NCBI RefSeq assembly: GCF_901000735.1
Contig: NC_081544.1
Span: forward strand, 23,241,900 to 23,305,899
DNA from: Corylus avellana
Lineage: Eukaryota; Streptophyta; Magnoliopsida; Fagales; Betulaceae
Reading direction: 5' to 3'
DNA length: 64,000 nucleotides
Shown here: positions 11,074 to 24,135 of the stretch, in pieces
Position numbering within the stretch: the stretch's first letter is position 1
How the letters are laid out: each line of letters begins with the position of its first letter
Program-made: the position numbers and the translations under genes
Notes under the pieces: model-generated
What the model was told of the DNA's origin: nothing
What the model saw: only the letters and a program-made list of their open reading frames with translations
Databases searched by the model: none

Positions 11074-14000
11074 GTTCGAGGTAAGATGCAGTGACCCATT
11101 TGATTTTTGTTTTTTGTTCTTTGAGTGGTTTGAAGAATTGGTTTTTATTTTGTGGGTTTCTTGGTGATGACAAGCTTGTACATTTTTTAGGAGGTTGACT
11201 TGGTTTTTTCAGATTTGGTTGCTTTTTGTGAATTGGGTTTTGTTTTGTGGATTTCTTGGTGATCGAAAGCTTGTGCATTTTTTATGTTGACTTGGTTTCT
11301 CTACTTGGTCCCTCTGCATCACTGCATGTGCTTGATTTGGTTTCTGAGTGAAATTAAGAATTTTGTCAGTCGAATTGGGTGTTTTTGTTTTAATTTAAAG
11401 TGATGAGTATCATGATTTTGTTTTCAAAGTTGGTTCTTGACTTTCTTTTTTGGGTTACGCTTTTTGGAAAATTTGTATTTGAATTTAGTTCCATATGGCT
11501 TAGATCTCCAAGTTCGGTTCAGTTTTTGCAATTCTAACGGTCATTTGGTTGATTTTTGGTTTCTGGGTTGTTTTATGCTTTTGAAGTTTGGTTGCTGGAA
11601 GCTCTAGAAAGATAATTCACTTGTAAAACTTTTTTTCTTTTTCTTTTTTTTTTTTTTTTGGTAATTTGCAAGGGTGTATGTTTTATTTAGGTTGAATATA
11701 TCACGAATACTGTTTTTTTTTTTTTTTTGGTCAGATTTAATTCATTATCCCTTCTGGAAAAAAGAACAAAAAAAAAATCATATTCTAAGAAGGATTTGAG
11801 GTTGTATGAGAGAAGGATCTGGTGGCAATGTAGTTCTAGTGAATCTATTACTAAGTTTTATTCGTGTGTGTAGCACTCATGGAAACTCCTGTAAGTTTGA
11901 CTAAATTTTCATCTTTTCTGGCCCCAGATTTACTGTTAACACTCATTGTCCTAAAATTTTCCATCTAGCTAATAATTGGTTTTCTACAATATAGATGTAA
12001 AACTTGTACATCTATATATTTGTTTCTTTTTTCTAGTCTCCTTTTACTTTTTGATGGGACTGTTTCTGATGTTTATACGTCTCAAGGATATCTGATTTAG
12101 ATAAAAAGGTGTTTGTTAGGTAATAATGGTATGCTTGTGGACATTTTAATGTCTATTTTTTAAAATTTGAATTGATTTGCTTTCTCTATTTACTTCTCTG
12201 TTTCATGCTCTTAAAAATGTTCTTTTTCCACTGCATGCAGGATTCCCCTGTCTTCAACTATATCAACAGTCTTTCTCCTATCAAGCCAGTCCAGTCCATA
12301 CATATTACTCATACCTTCAACCCGCTTAATTTTGCATCTCTTCCATCTGTTTTTACTTCACCCCATGTCAATTCTCACAAGGACTCTAGGTTCTTAAAAA
12401 GGTGAGTTTTTCTTACATCTTTCATTTCTTATTGTCTTAGTTTATTATTCCTACAAATTATAAGTGATATTATCTGGATTTATTTGTTATTCACCTTTTT
12501 CTTTATGTTAATAATTCTTATTTCAGATACAACTGCCTAGATCCATCAAAATCTGAGTTTTCTTCTGAAAATGGGAATAAAGTCTGTACGAATGAAGGAA
12601 TTGATACAGATGTGGCTCAGTTGTATGATAACTCAGCTGAGCTACAGGAAAATTTTGATTCAGGGGTTTCCATTGGAGAATCTTCTGTTGAGCCATCTAC
12701 TGAACATTCAAAGTTTGCAATTGAGCTGCCAGGTATCTTAAAATATGATTGTGGTAGCCCTGAGTGTGATCCAACACTTCATTGTGGTAATGAGGCAGGT
12801 TGTGTGTTGAAATTGTCTGGAAAGTCGGTGTCACTTATTCAATATGGTCAAGAGGTCACTTTAAATGGTTCACCTGAAGGTGAAGTGCATCTATCTGAGA
12901 TGTGCCGAGTTGACCAAAAGAAAGGAGTGGAATGTGATTGGGAGAGTTTGATTTCTGATGCCACTGATATACTAATCTTCAATTCTCCAAATGAGTCAGA
13001 GGCTTTTAAGGGGCTAATTCAGAAATCAATGGACCCCATGACAAGATGTTGTACTTCTGTTGTGTCACAACTTTCTCGAAATGACATTGATAATATGCAG
13101 ACCATGCAAATTGTTGATCCAGTTGGTTCTAGTGAGCAACATGAGATAAACGATCCTTCTGCTGAACATGAAGAATCCGGTGAGCTTCAGGAAATTGACC
13201 AGACACAGGACTACCCTGCTGATACTAATCTGAATAGTATGTCTAGCAGCATGAGTGAGAAAATGGATGGTGAAGTGGGAACCTGCATTCCATATGCGTC
13301 TAAGGTAAATGACACCACTAGGGTCTATTGCCAACTTATGCAGCATTAGTTGCATAGGTGCAGAATGCATTTAGTAGCCTAAACTTGTAGGTTGTTTGTT
13401 CTCTCTCTCTCTCTCTACATACATGGATTTATGTATGTATACTTTCCAGTTTGAAATCAATTTGAAGTTGCAGTATAACTAACCTTTACACTAATATATA
13501 TATGCTAGTTTTAAATACTAATCAATCCTTTTTGTTGTTGCCCCATTCATATTATCTTATAGCTGTTAATATATTATGTTAAAAATGTAGTTTGGTTGGC
13601 CTAATAACACATACATTTGCTTTGTCTGTGTATAGTCTCTCTCTAATTTGCACCGTGGTGTGCGAAGGCGCTGCCTTGATTTTAATGCGGCTGGAGCTCG
13701 TAGAAAGAACTTAGGTGATGGTTCAAATTGTAGTTCTTCTATCCTGTCACCATTGGATGAGAAGATTGCCAGTCATGATAAGCAGCTGGTCCCAATTAAA
13801 CCTAGTGGAGATTCCTCTCGGTGCATGCTACCGGGAATTGGTTTGCACTTAAATGCTCTGGCAACAACTTCAAAGGATCACAAAAATGTCAAGCTTGAAA
13901 ATTTGTCGTCAGGAAGACAATTATATTTGCCCAGCTCCACTGCTTCCTTTCCCTCCCCTACAGACAGTCAAGAACCTCTAAATAAATCCTTAACGTCAGC

Positions 14001-16373
14001 CTCTTCTGAAAGAGACGCAGATCTTCCTGAAAGTGGGGTTTCTCATGTGGAAGATGCTTCTCAGGCAGCTTTATATTTAATTAGTGACGACTTCAGTCAG
14101 AATAGCCCCAAAAAGAAGAGGCATGTGAAACTAAGTATATATTATTCATTTTCATTTTGTGTTTATTATTGTATATTTTATCTCCCTTTTGGTTTCTTTA
14201 TTTGTTTTCTGATAATTCTGAATGGGATTTGCAGGCGTAGGTTGGAGCATGCTGGAGAAAGTGAGTCCTGCAAGCGTTGTAACTGTAAGAAATCCAAGTG
14301 TTTGAAACTGTAAGTTTCGACGTTTTCTCTATTTATTAAAATTAAATCTGGAACCTAAGATGTACCATACTTGTTGATCACTTGTAGCCAGACTAGACTT
14401 TCATTTTTAAGTCCAAGTGCATCTGATAGGTTAATCTTGTTTCTTTGTTGATTATCAAGGTGAGAAATGCTGTCTAAATTGATAATATACCAATTTAGTA
14501 AGTTCTTGATGATGGTATGATTTACTACTAAACCTGGGCCTGAGGGGCGGTCCTGTTCACTAAATTAATAACCTTGACATCTGCCCAAATGCCCAGGTCA
14601 AAAATTGGGCTATAGAGGCCTCAGATACCAGAAAAGGGCATACTTGTGGCTTAATATGCTTGGACGAAGTTGATTTGTTTTGAACAAAGAAGATCAAGTG
14701 GGAAAAAAAAAAAAAAAGGGAGTTGACCAATGAGGCAAAGTGGTGGAGACTAAGGGTTCTCTTTCAACTATGTAAATCGAAATTAAAGGTTTTGTCATAA
14801 TAAATGAACTCCCTGAATACCCTTGTTTCCATTACTTCTTTTCTACTGGTGTGAATATTTCCCACATGCCCAGCTTGACCTATGTGTCATTGGAGTATGT
14901 AATTAGAACTGCCTCCACTAACTTATCCGTAGCCATTGTAGCCATTTCCTCTCACATCTTTCTTCTATTTCCAGTCGTGTTGTTTATATATTTGCATTCA
15001 GTAGGATTGTGTGAATATATGCATGTATAATTGTTTTGGGTAGGTTTCTATATTTTACATGTCATGCTTAGCTATTTTGCTCTTCATACTTTTCCATGCA
15101 GGTACTGTGAATGCTTTGCTGCCGGTGTATACTGCATAGAGCCATGTTCATGTCTAGAATGCTTCAACAAGCCTATTCATGAAGATACTGTTCTTGCAAC
15201 TCGCAAGCAGATTGAATCTCGTAACCCTCTTGCATTTGCTCCAAAAGTGATCAGGAACTCTGATTCTGTAGCTGAAATTGGGGTTAGATAATAAGCCTGA
15301 CCTTACACTTAACTTGATAAGCAAGTTGGTCTGCAATTTAACCTGCTAAAGTTGTTTTCGCTTGCAGGAGGAATCTAGTAAAACCCCAGCTTCAGCACGG
15401 CATAAAAGGGGATGCAACTGCAAGAAATCAAACTGCCTCAAGAAATACTGCGAATGCTATCAGGTTTGTCCCCTCGGCAGGGTCTGTTTGCTCTTAATGC
15501 CTTATCTAATCTAATTCACAAATGGTTCTTTTCTTTTGCAGGGTGGCGTTGGATGCTCCATCGGCTGCAGATGTGAAGGTTGTAAGAATGCATTTGGAAG
15601 AAAGGATGGTGAGTCCGTACCTTAGTGCATATTGCTACTACAACCATCAAATATTGTTTTTCATAATTATTTCTATATTTTCTTTTAGTGTTTTCATCAA
15701 AATCATGTAATTGTGCGTGCTGATATTGTTTGAGCTTTAAATGTTCATGTCCTCAGTTTTTTCTTTTCTTTTGAAATTCAGGATCCACTCCAATAGGCGC
15801 AGAAGTTGAACAAGAAGAAGAAACAGAAGCATGTGAAAATAGTGCGGTGGACAAGGCTTTACAGAAGTCTGAAATTCAAAATAATGAAGAGCAGAATCCA
15901 GCTTCTGCTCTTCCAAGAACTCCATTACGGCTTAGCAGGTTTAATCTTTGAACATTTTTTTTTTTTTTTTGGCTAATGAATTTCACATTCAATTTGAATA
16001 GATCTAAAATGATAATTTTGTGTGCAGACCGTTGGTTCCATTGCCATTTTCATCACATGGCAAACTGCAAAGACCGTTTCTTACTGTGGGATCCTCTTCT
16101 GGATTGTTTACCAGCCAAAAACTTGGAAAGCCAAATATTCTCCGATCTCTACCCAAGTTTGAGAAGCATTTCCAAACCACTCCAGAAGATGAAATGCCAG
16201 AGATTCTCCGCAGCAATTGCTCTCCTAACACTGGCATCAAGTCTGCTTCTCCCAACAGTAAGAGGGTCTCTCCTCCTCACAGCAACTTCGGGTCATCTCC
16301 TAGTCGAAGGAGCGGCCGGAAGTTGATATTACAATCTATTCCTTCGTTTCCTTCTCTCACACCCCAGCACTAA
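11030..16373 (+). CDS. TSO1-like: CXC/CRC-domain DNA-binding regulator, TSO1/TCX (LIN54-like) family
   Basis: Ten exons: 11030-11080, 12241-12401, 12527-13304, 13636-14120, 14235-14309, 15102-15282, 15368-15463, 15542-15608, 15782-15938, 16028-16373. They join in frame to 798 aa. The N-terminus carries the family signature [17 protein letters not shown], then [12 protein letters not shown] and FTSPH. Exon 4 begins with the conserved [12 protein letters not shown]. Two cysteine-rich CXC motifs follow at about residues 504-541 ([19 protein letters not shown]...) and 593-628 ([18 protein letters not shown]...), joined by the RNPLAF linker; together they form the CRC domain, which binds CHR-type promoter elements. 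A lysine-rich NSPKKKRRR stretch just before CXC1 could serve in nuclear import. Plant members act in the DREAM/MuvB-type complex controlling cell division, meristem and flower development. Intron 4 appears to use a GC donor. Which paralogue (TSO1, TCX2 or TCX3) cannot be settled by eye. Confidence 0.93.
14121..14234 (+). other. GC-AG intron of the TSO1-like gene
   Basis: The only joint that gives the conserved [14 protein letters not shown] reading is AG|GCATGT (exon end 14120) with acceptor TTGCAG (14229-14234). The nearest GT donor, three bases on, would give GCG TAG and stop. GC-AG introns are a known minor class spliced by the U2 spliceosome. Confidence 0.8.
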
Positions 16374-16762
16374 AATGCTGGTTTTGCTATAAATCTCAAA
16401 TTATATTCTCCTAATCTTCACTCTGTTGAAAAATATGTTGTTGAGTTCATGCCATTTGAGCTTGCCTTGTGTACCCGTGTAATAATATGGTATCTTGCCC
16501 CCATAATGTATACTTGTCTTGTATAATATGATATTTTAGTTAAGTGGTTTTGTTTCTCCACGCTTAATCTGGTATATTGTTTCAACTATCTCTCCATCTT
16601 TATGGGATTTCATGAGCATTGCTTAAAAGTTTCTTACACCCCCTCCTCATCCTAATTGGTTGTGTATGTTTTGAATAATTATGTATAATGTTGGAAGCCA
16701 CCTTAGAGTTATGGCCCTTATGGGCAATGAAATATCATGAAGTGAAGGAATTCTAAATAGAC
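16374..16762 (+). other. 3' UTR of the TSO1-like gene and downstream spacer
   Basis: After the TAA the sequence is T-rich with several polyadenylation-like AATAA/ATAAT words near 16480-16545. No further coding sequence is seen before the next repeat element. Confidence 0.5.
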
Positions 16763-16990
16763 AAAAATTTCGTCCAAACCAGTTTGAAGGAAATATTCTC
16801 CAACCCATTTAAAATATTGCCAAGTGTCTAATCATTTAAAATACACATTAAATTCTTGACGTCATTAATAGCAGTATACTAACTTAAACTAAATTTAATG
16901 TGCATTTTAAATGTTTATAGACATTTGACATTATTTTAAATAAGTTTAGGGATATTTCCTTCAGACTGGTTTGGAGGAAATTTTTGTTCA
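16763..16990. mobile_element. MITE-like inverted-repeat element (family A copy 1)
   Basis: The left arm AAATTTCGTCCAAACCAGTT runs through TTGAAGGAAATATTCTCCAA and CATTTAAAAT. The right arm is the reverse complement (TTTAAATAAGTTTAGGGATA, then TTCCTTCAGACTGGTTTGGA). The spacing and order match a second copy broken by insertions at about 45340-46830. It is non-coding. Confidence 0.75.
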
Positions 16991-18351
16991 TCCTAAATAT
17001 GGCTCAGCGTTTTGCATATGCCAGAACATTTTCCTCATGCAATTAATGATGCCATTGTCTATTACAATAGGTGAATTAACACTAATGAGTCATGTAGGTT
17101 TCCTGTGGTTTATTTTTCCTTTTCTAATCTTCCATATTTTTTTGTATTTTGCCATAACAGTTTGACACTTCTCACACACGTCGGGCATTGGAAAACCACC
17201 TAAAGTGATGTTTCCTCGTCCCGAATGGAAAATGGCCTACTTATATGACCAACCATGAGGAAGAAGGTGATTCGGATCAGTAACTTTTGTTTCATAAGGC
17301 GTTCACGAGCTACCTTGGAGAGCAAGCCTTTAAGTTGAAGTTGCATCAATTCAAACATGGTCTGAGGCCAACTTGAAACCAAAAACACAGCAAACTAAAA
17401 CGTATGAGAGACCATGTGAGGTGAGGCCCAAACCACAACAAAAACGAAAACCCAAACATGGAATTGTGCCATAAATGACAAAACAATAATATGCCAATAC
17501 ACAACAATTGAAACCCATCCTCCCATCATAAATTTGGACCCATTTTCATGTTTTTTTCTAAATGCCAAACCTCCACACCTAAATCATAGCCAATTGAAAT
17601 AAAGTTACAAATAGCCTGCACATGGGTGAGAGTTGTATGGAGATTGAAGAGTGTTGTCTCTTTCTTTTCAGCATGGCAATTTTATAGGGGAAAACATATT
17701 GCCCTTTTCATCATTTTCCCCTTTTCACTTTCTCGGAGAAAGCCCAGAAAAATCCATAATAGTGTCGGTCGTCAACTTTTCAGAGTCTTTAACTTGAACA
17801 TGGTGGTGGCATAGCTGGCTTTGACACTAAAAAACGAAAACGCAATCTGAATTCTATCTTTCGGCTGGGTCCATTGGATCTCTCTCCCCATTGCTTTTTG
17901 GCCACTTTGAAGACAACTTATCATTGTGGTTGTTGGGAGGTATCTTAGTTGCGTAAGTGTCAATTAAGGGTGGTAGATATTGGGGGGGCTATGGTGTTCC
18001 CCAAACAACATCCCTTCAATCACTCCTCTTGAAGTTTTCAGCAATTTTGCTCAAACGATAAATGTGAAAGAACTCTTACAAAATTTATCAGTCTGAACAA
18101 GTTTCGAACAGTCTGCTCACTTGTTCGAGAAAATAAATCCCATAAAAACTCTCTTATATTTATAACAAATTGCTGAAATTTGACTCTCAACTACTTTTTC
18201 CCACCCAATTATTTTAGGTAGAGAGAGTGGGAGTGAGAGATATATATCACATCATATGGGTGGGCCAGTTGAGTTACAGTTCTAGTAGCTTAAAAGCAAT
18301 TAAGCATAGGTGGGCCGGTGGCAAGTGAAACATCAATTCAATACTACTTGG

Positions 18352-18382
<31 letters not shown>

Positions 18383-19068
18383 GCAAAAAATGAAACAGGC
18401 AACATCTTTTAGCCACTCAAGTTTGTTGGTTGCTAATTATTAAGAGTTTTTATTTATGAGGTATGTACAGTATATTCATTCTTAACAAATCCATATTCTA
18501 ATCTCTCTATGCCCTATGGGGTTCCCTGGCCCCTTAAAAGGCTTTGCTTAAGGTACCCACAAAATCTATGTCTAGATTACCTTTATTTTATTTTATTATT
18601 TTTTTTTTTTTTTTTGAGTTAGAAAAAAGAGCAGTCCAATATTTCATCACTTTCACTCATTTTTGCTCTAAAAGTGCCTTTCAAATTCTACTCCTTATCA
18701 TTGCTTTTAAAAGTTCCAACTTGTTGAACTGTTTTTGGGATAATCCGGCCGGCAACGAAGCTCCTACAAAACAAGGAAAATGTGGTCGGAAAACATTGGT
18801 ATGGAAGAACTAGGGGCACCTCAACGATAAAGCTAGTAAAGAATCTCCCATAAGAAAAAACTGAATAGAAAGGGTATGTATAAGAAATTATGCTTCTACC
18901 TAGTAAGGAGACATTCCCTCCTTTTATAGATTTGCCGTTCTCACCATTGCTCTTTAGGGTTTTAGAGACACCTACCAATAGTTTGATACTGGCACAAAGA
19001 TCCGTCATTGCGGTAGGAGTAGGTAGTTAAGTGAACTGACAATGAAAATCGACTGAGAGCATTTCGAG
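16991..19068. other. Intergenic region, no supported gene
   Basis: Only short open frames in unrelated phases. A (GAAA)n microsatellite lies at about 18352-18382 and a T run at about 18599-18616. A minus-strand 62-codon frame at 17200-17388 reads smoothly but matches no family I recognise. Confidence 0.55.
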
Positions 19069-19226
19069 TTAGGATCCTCTCAAGCTCAAATGAACTGGAG
19101 AATATCCAGTTAGTTATATTGAAATAGTATTTTTGTATCTTTAAAAAGTGAAAAGACAAAATTATCCATCACATATAACTAACTGGATATCCTCCACTTT
19201 AAATGAACTGGAGAAGATTCTGTTCC
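19069..19226. mobile_element. MITE-like element (family B copy 1), about 158 bp
   Basis: The left arm starts AGGATCCTCTCAAGCTCAAA and continues TGAACTGGAGAATATCCAGT. The right arm is its imperfect reverse complement (ACTAACTGGATATCCTCCAC ... GAGAAGATTCTG). A second copy at 61990-62138 and a partial one at about 63631-63675 share the GAGAATATC(C)AGTTA motif. Confidence 0.8.
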
Positions 19227-19789
19227 GAGGGTTTCACCTAAGCAAAGAGTATACTTAAGTTCGAGAACACTAGGCTGGGCCGCCGGTTTGGGACCTTTTT
19301 GGGCTTACTAGCAGTAATTTGGTCTTGGTAAAAAACACGGTAAAATTTAGTCGTGCATTAATTAACTTAAAAATGATATGATCTAGCCGTATGGCCCACG
19401 AGGAGTACTGGACCATGGGTGGTCCAGGATTCCACGACACATGTGATATATATAGCCGGACTTGAGGACTTGGCCGATCACCCACGTGATCAGTGGACCC
19501 AGAATGATTTCAACCGTCATAGAAGTACAACATGTGCCCATAATTATTAGATCAACGGTGCTGATGTAGCCATCGCCTAGGGTACAATTTACCATAATTA
19601 TATGATCATTATCATCTACAAGAGATAAACAAAAGTACTAATGCAACACTATCAAGGTTTTGATGGCTTTATCAAATGTGAGAATTCTTAGTTAAAACTG
19701 TAAGATTGGATAGATTCTTGTAGGAAATAGTTTCTTCAAAATTGGGTCCAAAGAAATTTTTTCGAATTAATTTATTCAACTGGTATGTA

Positions 19790-20175
19790 TTTAGAAAAAC
19801 TTCACTGAAGACACTTGAACTTTCACCCGATTTAATAAACCCCTCATAAACTTCAAAATCTCTCAATTTAGTCCCCTGAACTTTCAATTGCTCTCAATTT
19901 GGACCACTCTGCTAGATTTCAAACATTACATGACGTTTATACCTTTGACTTTTATATAAAATTTTAACTTCCATAATTTTTTTTATTTTTAAGAAAACAA
20001 AATTATGGATATTTTGGTCTTCTTTTTTTTTGTATTTTTAACGGCTACAATTAATGGAGGGGTCCAAATTGAGAGCAATTGAAAATTCAGAGGATTGAAT
20101 TGAGAGATTTTAAAATTTAGAAGGGTATTTTAAAACGGGTAAAAATTCAGGAGTCTTAAATAAAATTTTCCCTAT
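19790..20175. mobile_element. MITE-like inverted-repeat element, about 385 bp
   Basis: The left half (TTCACCCGATTTAATAAACC, CTCTCAATTTAGTCCCCTGA, CAATTGCTCTCAATTTGGAC) recurs in reverse complement at 20055-20170 (GTCCAAATTGAGAGCAATTG and so on). The centre is AT-rich and non-coding. Confidence 0.75.
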
Positions 20176-23100
20176 ATATTTTTAGAACAAGTGATTACAC
20201 ACACATCAACAAATAACTATTTAATAAATAAAAAATCACATAAAATTTTCATTTTTTTTTTTTTTTTGATGATGGAAAAATTTAAAGCTACTGCTCGTAA
20301 TTAAGTGACGGGGAGGGTGGCACCACCATCCAAAAGGCGGACCAATAAAGGGTGATGGCCCACTCTAAAAAAGGTGCTCATATTATTTCCAATTTTATTA
20401 GAATAGCATGCCCCTACCCTAATCTAATTTAGATTCTAAATTCCAATAATGTTTTACTTGGGGTTATCAGATAGGTTATTGAAGGCACTGCACAAAACAT
20501 ACTTTTCACGTTGGATGTACACTAGATCAATAGTAGTTTGAAGTTGTATTTTATGATTAGTCCTTTGGATTATTGTGCAAATAATCATAACAAAGTATTA
20601 AAGTAATAGTCTATTTGGGATTGCGTTAGAGAGTCTAAAGAGTATTTTTAGTCTCTAAAAAGTTGTGTTAAACAAAAGCTGGCATGTTTGGTAAAACATT
20701 TCAAAAAGTATTTGTTTGACTTTTTTACTTAAAAGCTTTATTTATCAAATACAATCTCAAACATGCTCTAAATACGGATTGTGCATCAGAAGTCACGGAG
20801 TAAGAAATGAAGTTTTTGCATTTTACCTTTGTCTTGGTCGAAAGAGTAAAAAAACTTTCGACTCTATTCAGATGAGGGTCATTTCTGCCTAACCTTTGTC
20901 TTCGAAATGTTGGAGGCGAAGTAGGCCAGAAGGGTCAAAGATGACCAAAGACGAAGAGATCTTAGATCTCCATATTAGTCCTCTCCTTACCCTCATGTTC
21001 CTACCTTTCCTCCTCCTCACCAGCACTCGTGCCCTCGTGCAACCTAGCCTCCCTCCAACCGCCATCAACCTCTCCCCTACTCACCTCTACATGTTTCCCC
21101 CACCCTTCCCCTCCTCCCGATCCTCCATCTTCCAAGTCATGATCATTATCCTAGTAGAGCTTTCGTTGACGTACTTTGTCCACCCTCATCCACCCCTTTT
21201 GGCCGCTCGACCCTCCCTCCACAATAACCCACCAAATGTCTATCAACCTCAAGCCTCACCTACAACAAAACACTAAGAGAGAGAGTAACCCTCCGCTTTG
21301 AAAATGTGAAATCTAGTATGATAGTAATAAAAAATGTGGGAGTGAGTGTTACAAATTGATAATTAGCAAGGATACTTAGGCAAGTAACTATTAGAGCAAA
21401 GAAAGTGTCGAAGTTTAAAAATAATGCAGATTGTGCAGCATCATTTGAATGAGACTTGGTCTTGTTCGAACGAATGGAAATTTAGGGCAATGCAAAACGT
21501 GTGACAGGTTAAATGATGGATCATTCAAACAAGCCTAATTCTCACTCAAACTGAGTTATAATTAATGCAGCTGCGGATCAAGTCATAACCAAAATATAAA
21601 AGAGGAGGGTTTAAGGTTTTTGCTTCATTCATGCCACCCTCTTCAAACTTGTGAGTAGAGAGCCCTTGTTCTACTCCTCGACCTCCCATTAACCTCCTCA
21701 AGCCTTTCATTGCCATTTATACCTTGATTTCTACGACTTTAGCACTACCTATTACCAATAGCCTTGTTTATTTTCTCCTCTACCTTGCTACTCTCGAACT
21801 TGTTGTGAGTACACTTGTAAGTATTGAGTATCACATTGAAAAAATATAAAGAAAAATAGAAATTAATATACCTAAGTGGACTAAGCTCGAAAATCTGCAC
21901 ACCCTTAAGAGTTAATCTAATAACACTGCATAACTTGAGAACACAGCAAAAATATATGAATCTTACTTAACAAAGACATTAATTAGAGGCAATGCATGGA
22001 ATGTGGATTGAATTGCATGTGAAGTTTGCTTTAAAAAATTACAAAATCATATTTTATTAATTAGTTTATTCTTTTCGCTTTGAACAGAATAAAATTCTCA
22101 TTAGAAGAAAAAACCAACCATTATTGAATAAGATCAGTTGATGCTCGCAACGGCTCTTTTGAGAGATGTGATGAAATTGGATTCAAATTCGGATTCATTC
22201 TTCTACCATTCATTTGATTGAGAGTTTTTTTAAACAAAAAAAAAAAAAAAAATCTTATTGTTATCTTCATAACATTTTTATAAAATGTATATATATATAT
22301 ATGTATTTTAAAGGGTGGAGAAATGGACGTCCTAACTCAATCGAGCCTTGCTGCCTAATCTAATGGCAATTGTAGATCTTATTATATCGATTCTATAGAC
22401 TATAATCGAAAAAAAAAAAATATGGCAACCACCACCTTTCCCTCATTATTCTCACCACCATTAGTACAATTACATAGTTACTGCCTATCAACTTTTTAAA
22501 CCATTTTTTGTTGGTTTTAAAGTAGATTGTTTTTAGTATAATCAAACACTAGAAAAATTACTTTCATAATCTTAATTAAATAATAAAAATAAATTAATTT
22601 TACAAAAAAAAATATGGTTTTTAAGAAGGAAAAATTTCGTATGCACACCTAACCCTTTCAAAAGTAGGGATTGGGTTTAATTACACTAAACCCTAAATAT
22701 AAAATTTCAAATCCCTTTGTTGGGATTTGAAATTTTATATATATATATTTTTACATTTTTAGACCGTCATTGTTCAAAAACACACCTAAACGAGATGCTT
22801 TTTTGTAATTTTGTTTAAAAATGCACTTTTTAACCTATGAAAGTCGCAATACCAAACAAACTTTAAGTGAATAAATGATTCGAACCTCCGTAAATAATGC
22901 AAGGGGCATGCCCGGTTATCGGTTGAAGCTATCCCAAGATCCTAAAAGCATGTTTATCCAAATAATTTTGCTGAAAATATTATAGATACAAGTATTGCTA
23001 TATATTACACTTTTATTTTATTCTTATTTTACCGAATTGATATAAATGTACTTATCGGTTCTTGGATCAACCCTTTTAAGAAATCAATAGGTTTAATAGA

Positions 23101-23480
23101 ATGAAAGTTGATTGAAAGTATAGCATGTATCATTTCTCGTGATCTCTTTATATCCGTACCGGGCAATTTAGACGAACCGACGGATTCCCCAACGAAAGAC
23201 ATGTTTGAGATGTTAAGGAAGGGTATGACAGAGAAAAAGATGTTAATCAGGGCTACATTAGTCATTTTGAGTTCCCTAGGCAGCTTTCCACCCACCAAAA
23301 TGTACAGTTTAAAGTAACGACAAAGGACAGCAAAAAACCTGAAGAAAATGATCGTTTACTAGTACGAATCGCATTTAATTAAATATTAATTACACTATTA
23401 ACAAGCAAATCAAGTCTTTTATTCTGGATTTAGATGCACAGAAACAAAGCCAAATAATAATTACAGTATCCCATCTGCCT
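20176..23480. other. Intergenic region, no supported gene
   Basis: A 126-codon plus-strand frame at 20896-21276 is proline/serine-rich and starts at a non-ATG codon; it is not credible as a gene. A perfect 19-bp hairpin lies at 22697-22740. Several A and TA runs occur around 22240-22310. Confidence 0.55.
22697..22740. repeat. Perfect 19-bp AT-rich hairpin
   Basis: ATATAAAATTTCAAATCCC (22697-22715) is exactly reverse-complementary to 22722-22740, with loop TTTGTT. It could be a small MITE core or a foldback; nothing nearby indicates a microRNA gene. Confidence 0.8.
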
Positions 23481-23803
23481 TTGTAAATTTCTGAAATAAA
23501 AAAGAAAAGAGAAAAAGGGAAAGTTTCAATATTTTTGAGTACTTTTTGGCTCGGTCTCTGTCTCCTTTGCAGATGATGCGTCATCAAATAGTTCAGTGAC
23601 AAATCTCAGAGTATAATGCAAAGGACCCATAAGAGAAAGGACAGAGAGAGTCTGGGAGTTGGCAGAGAAAATGGGGTGAGAAGAATGATAGGCAGCTGTA
23701 CTTTTAGCATCACAGCTGCTGGCTAAAACCCCATCAGCAGTTTTCTTCTCTTCTGGTGTGTGTACTTGATCCAAATAGTTTCGTTAAGTGATCATTTTTT
23801 GTA

Positions 23804-24135
23804 GTTTTGGTTGAGGCTTATTTGCTTAAAATTTACGAGTTTGTGTTCTTTGGATGGTAGCTTTGCTTGCTGGATCAGCACCCATCTCTGGATTTCATTC
23901 ATTTGGTAAAATTCTTGATTTTATGGTTAGTAAAGATTCTGTCTTTTTTAGTTTCTGTTGAGACACATCTGCTCATAATTGTTGCTCGTGTTCCTTTTGA
24001 ATGGCAGTTTTCGCTTTCGGATCATAAACCATCAGTGGAATCCATCATTTTGGTAAGTTCTTGATCTTATACTTCATAAGTCGCATTTTTGTTGAGATCC
24101 ATTTGCATTTCTGTGCTCCTTCTAAGTGGTAGATT
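23804..24135 (+). repeat. Degenerate tandem repeat with duplicated 45-nt exon-like cassette
   Basis: Three units begin near 23804, 23951 and 24085, each with a GTTGAG(G/A) start and a pyrimidine-rich run to GGTAG or GGCAG. The first two then hold a segment of exactly 45 nt (23861-23905 and 24008-24052), each ending TTG|GTAA, like an exon between an AG acceptor and a GT donor. The two segments agree at about 28 of 45 positions by eye. They lie 0.8-1.0 kb upstream of the NET1-type start codon and may be alternative 5' UTR exons of that gene. Confidence 0.5.

Noticed and set aside
14500..14570. Possible C/D-box snoRNA in a TSO1-like intron (TGATGA at 14508, CTGA near 14551)
   Set aside because: The spacing is too short, no terminal stem is seen, and the boxes are common by chance.
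20896..21276. 126-codon plus-strand frame, Pro/Ser/Leu-rich
   Set aside because: It starts at a non-ATG codon, sits in C/T-rich low-complexity DNA and shows no domain.
23526..23774. 82-codon minus-strand frame with soluble-looking composition
   Set aside because: It lies in what is probably the 5' leader or promoter of the plus-strand NET1 gene, matches no family I know, and has no visible promoter or partner exons.
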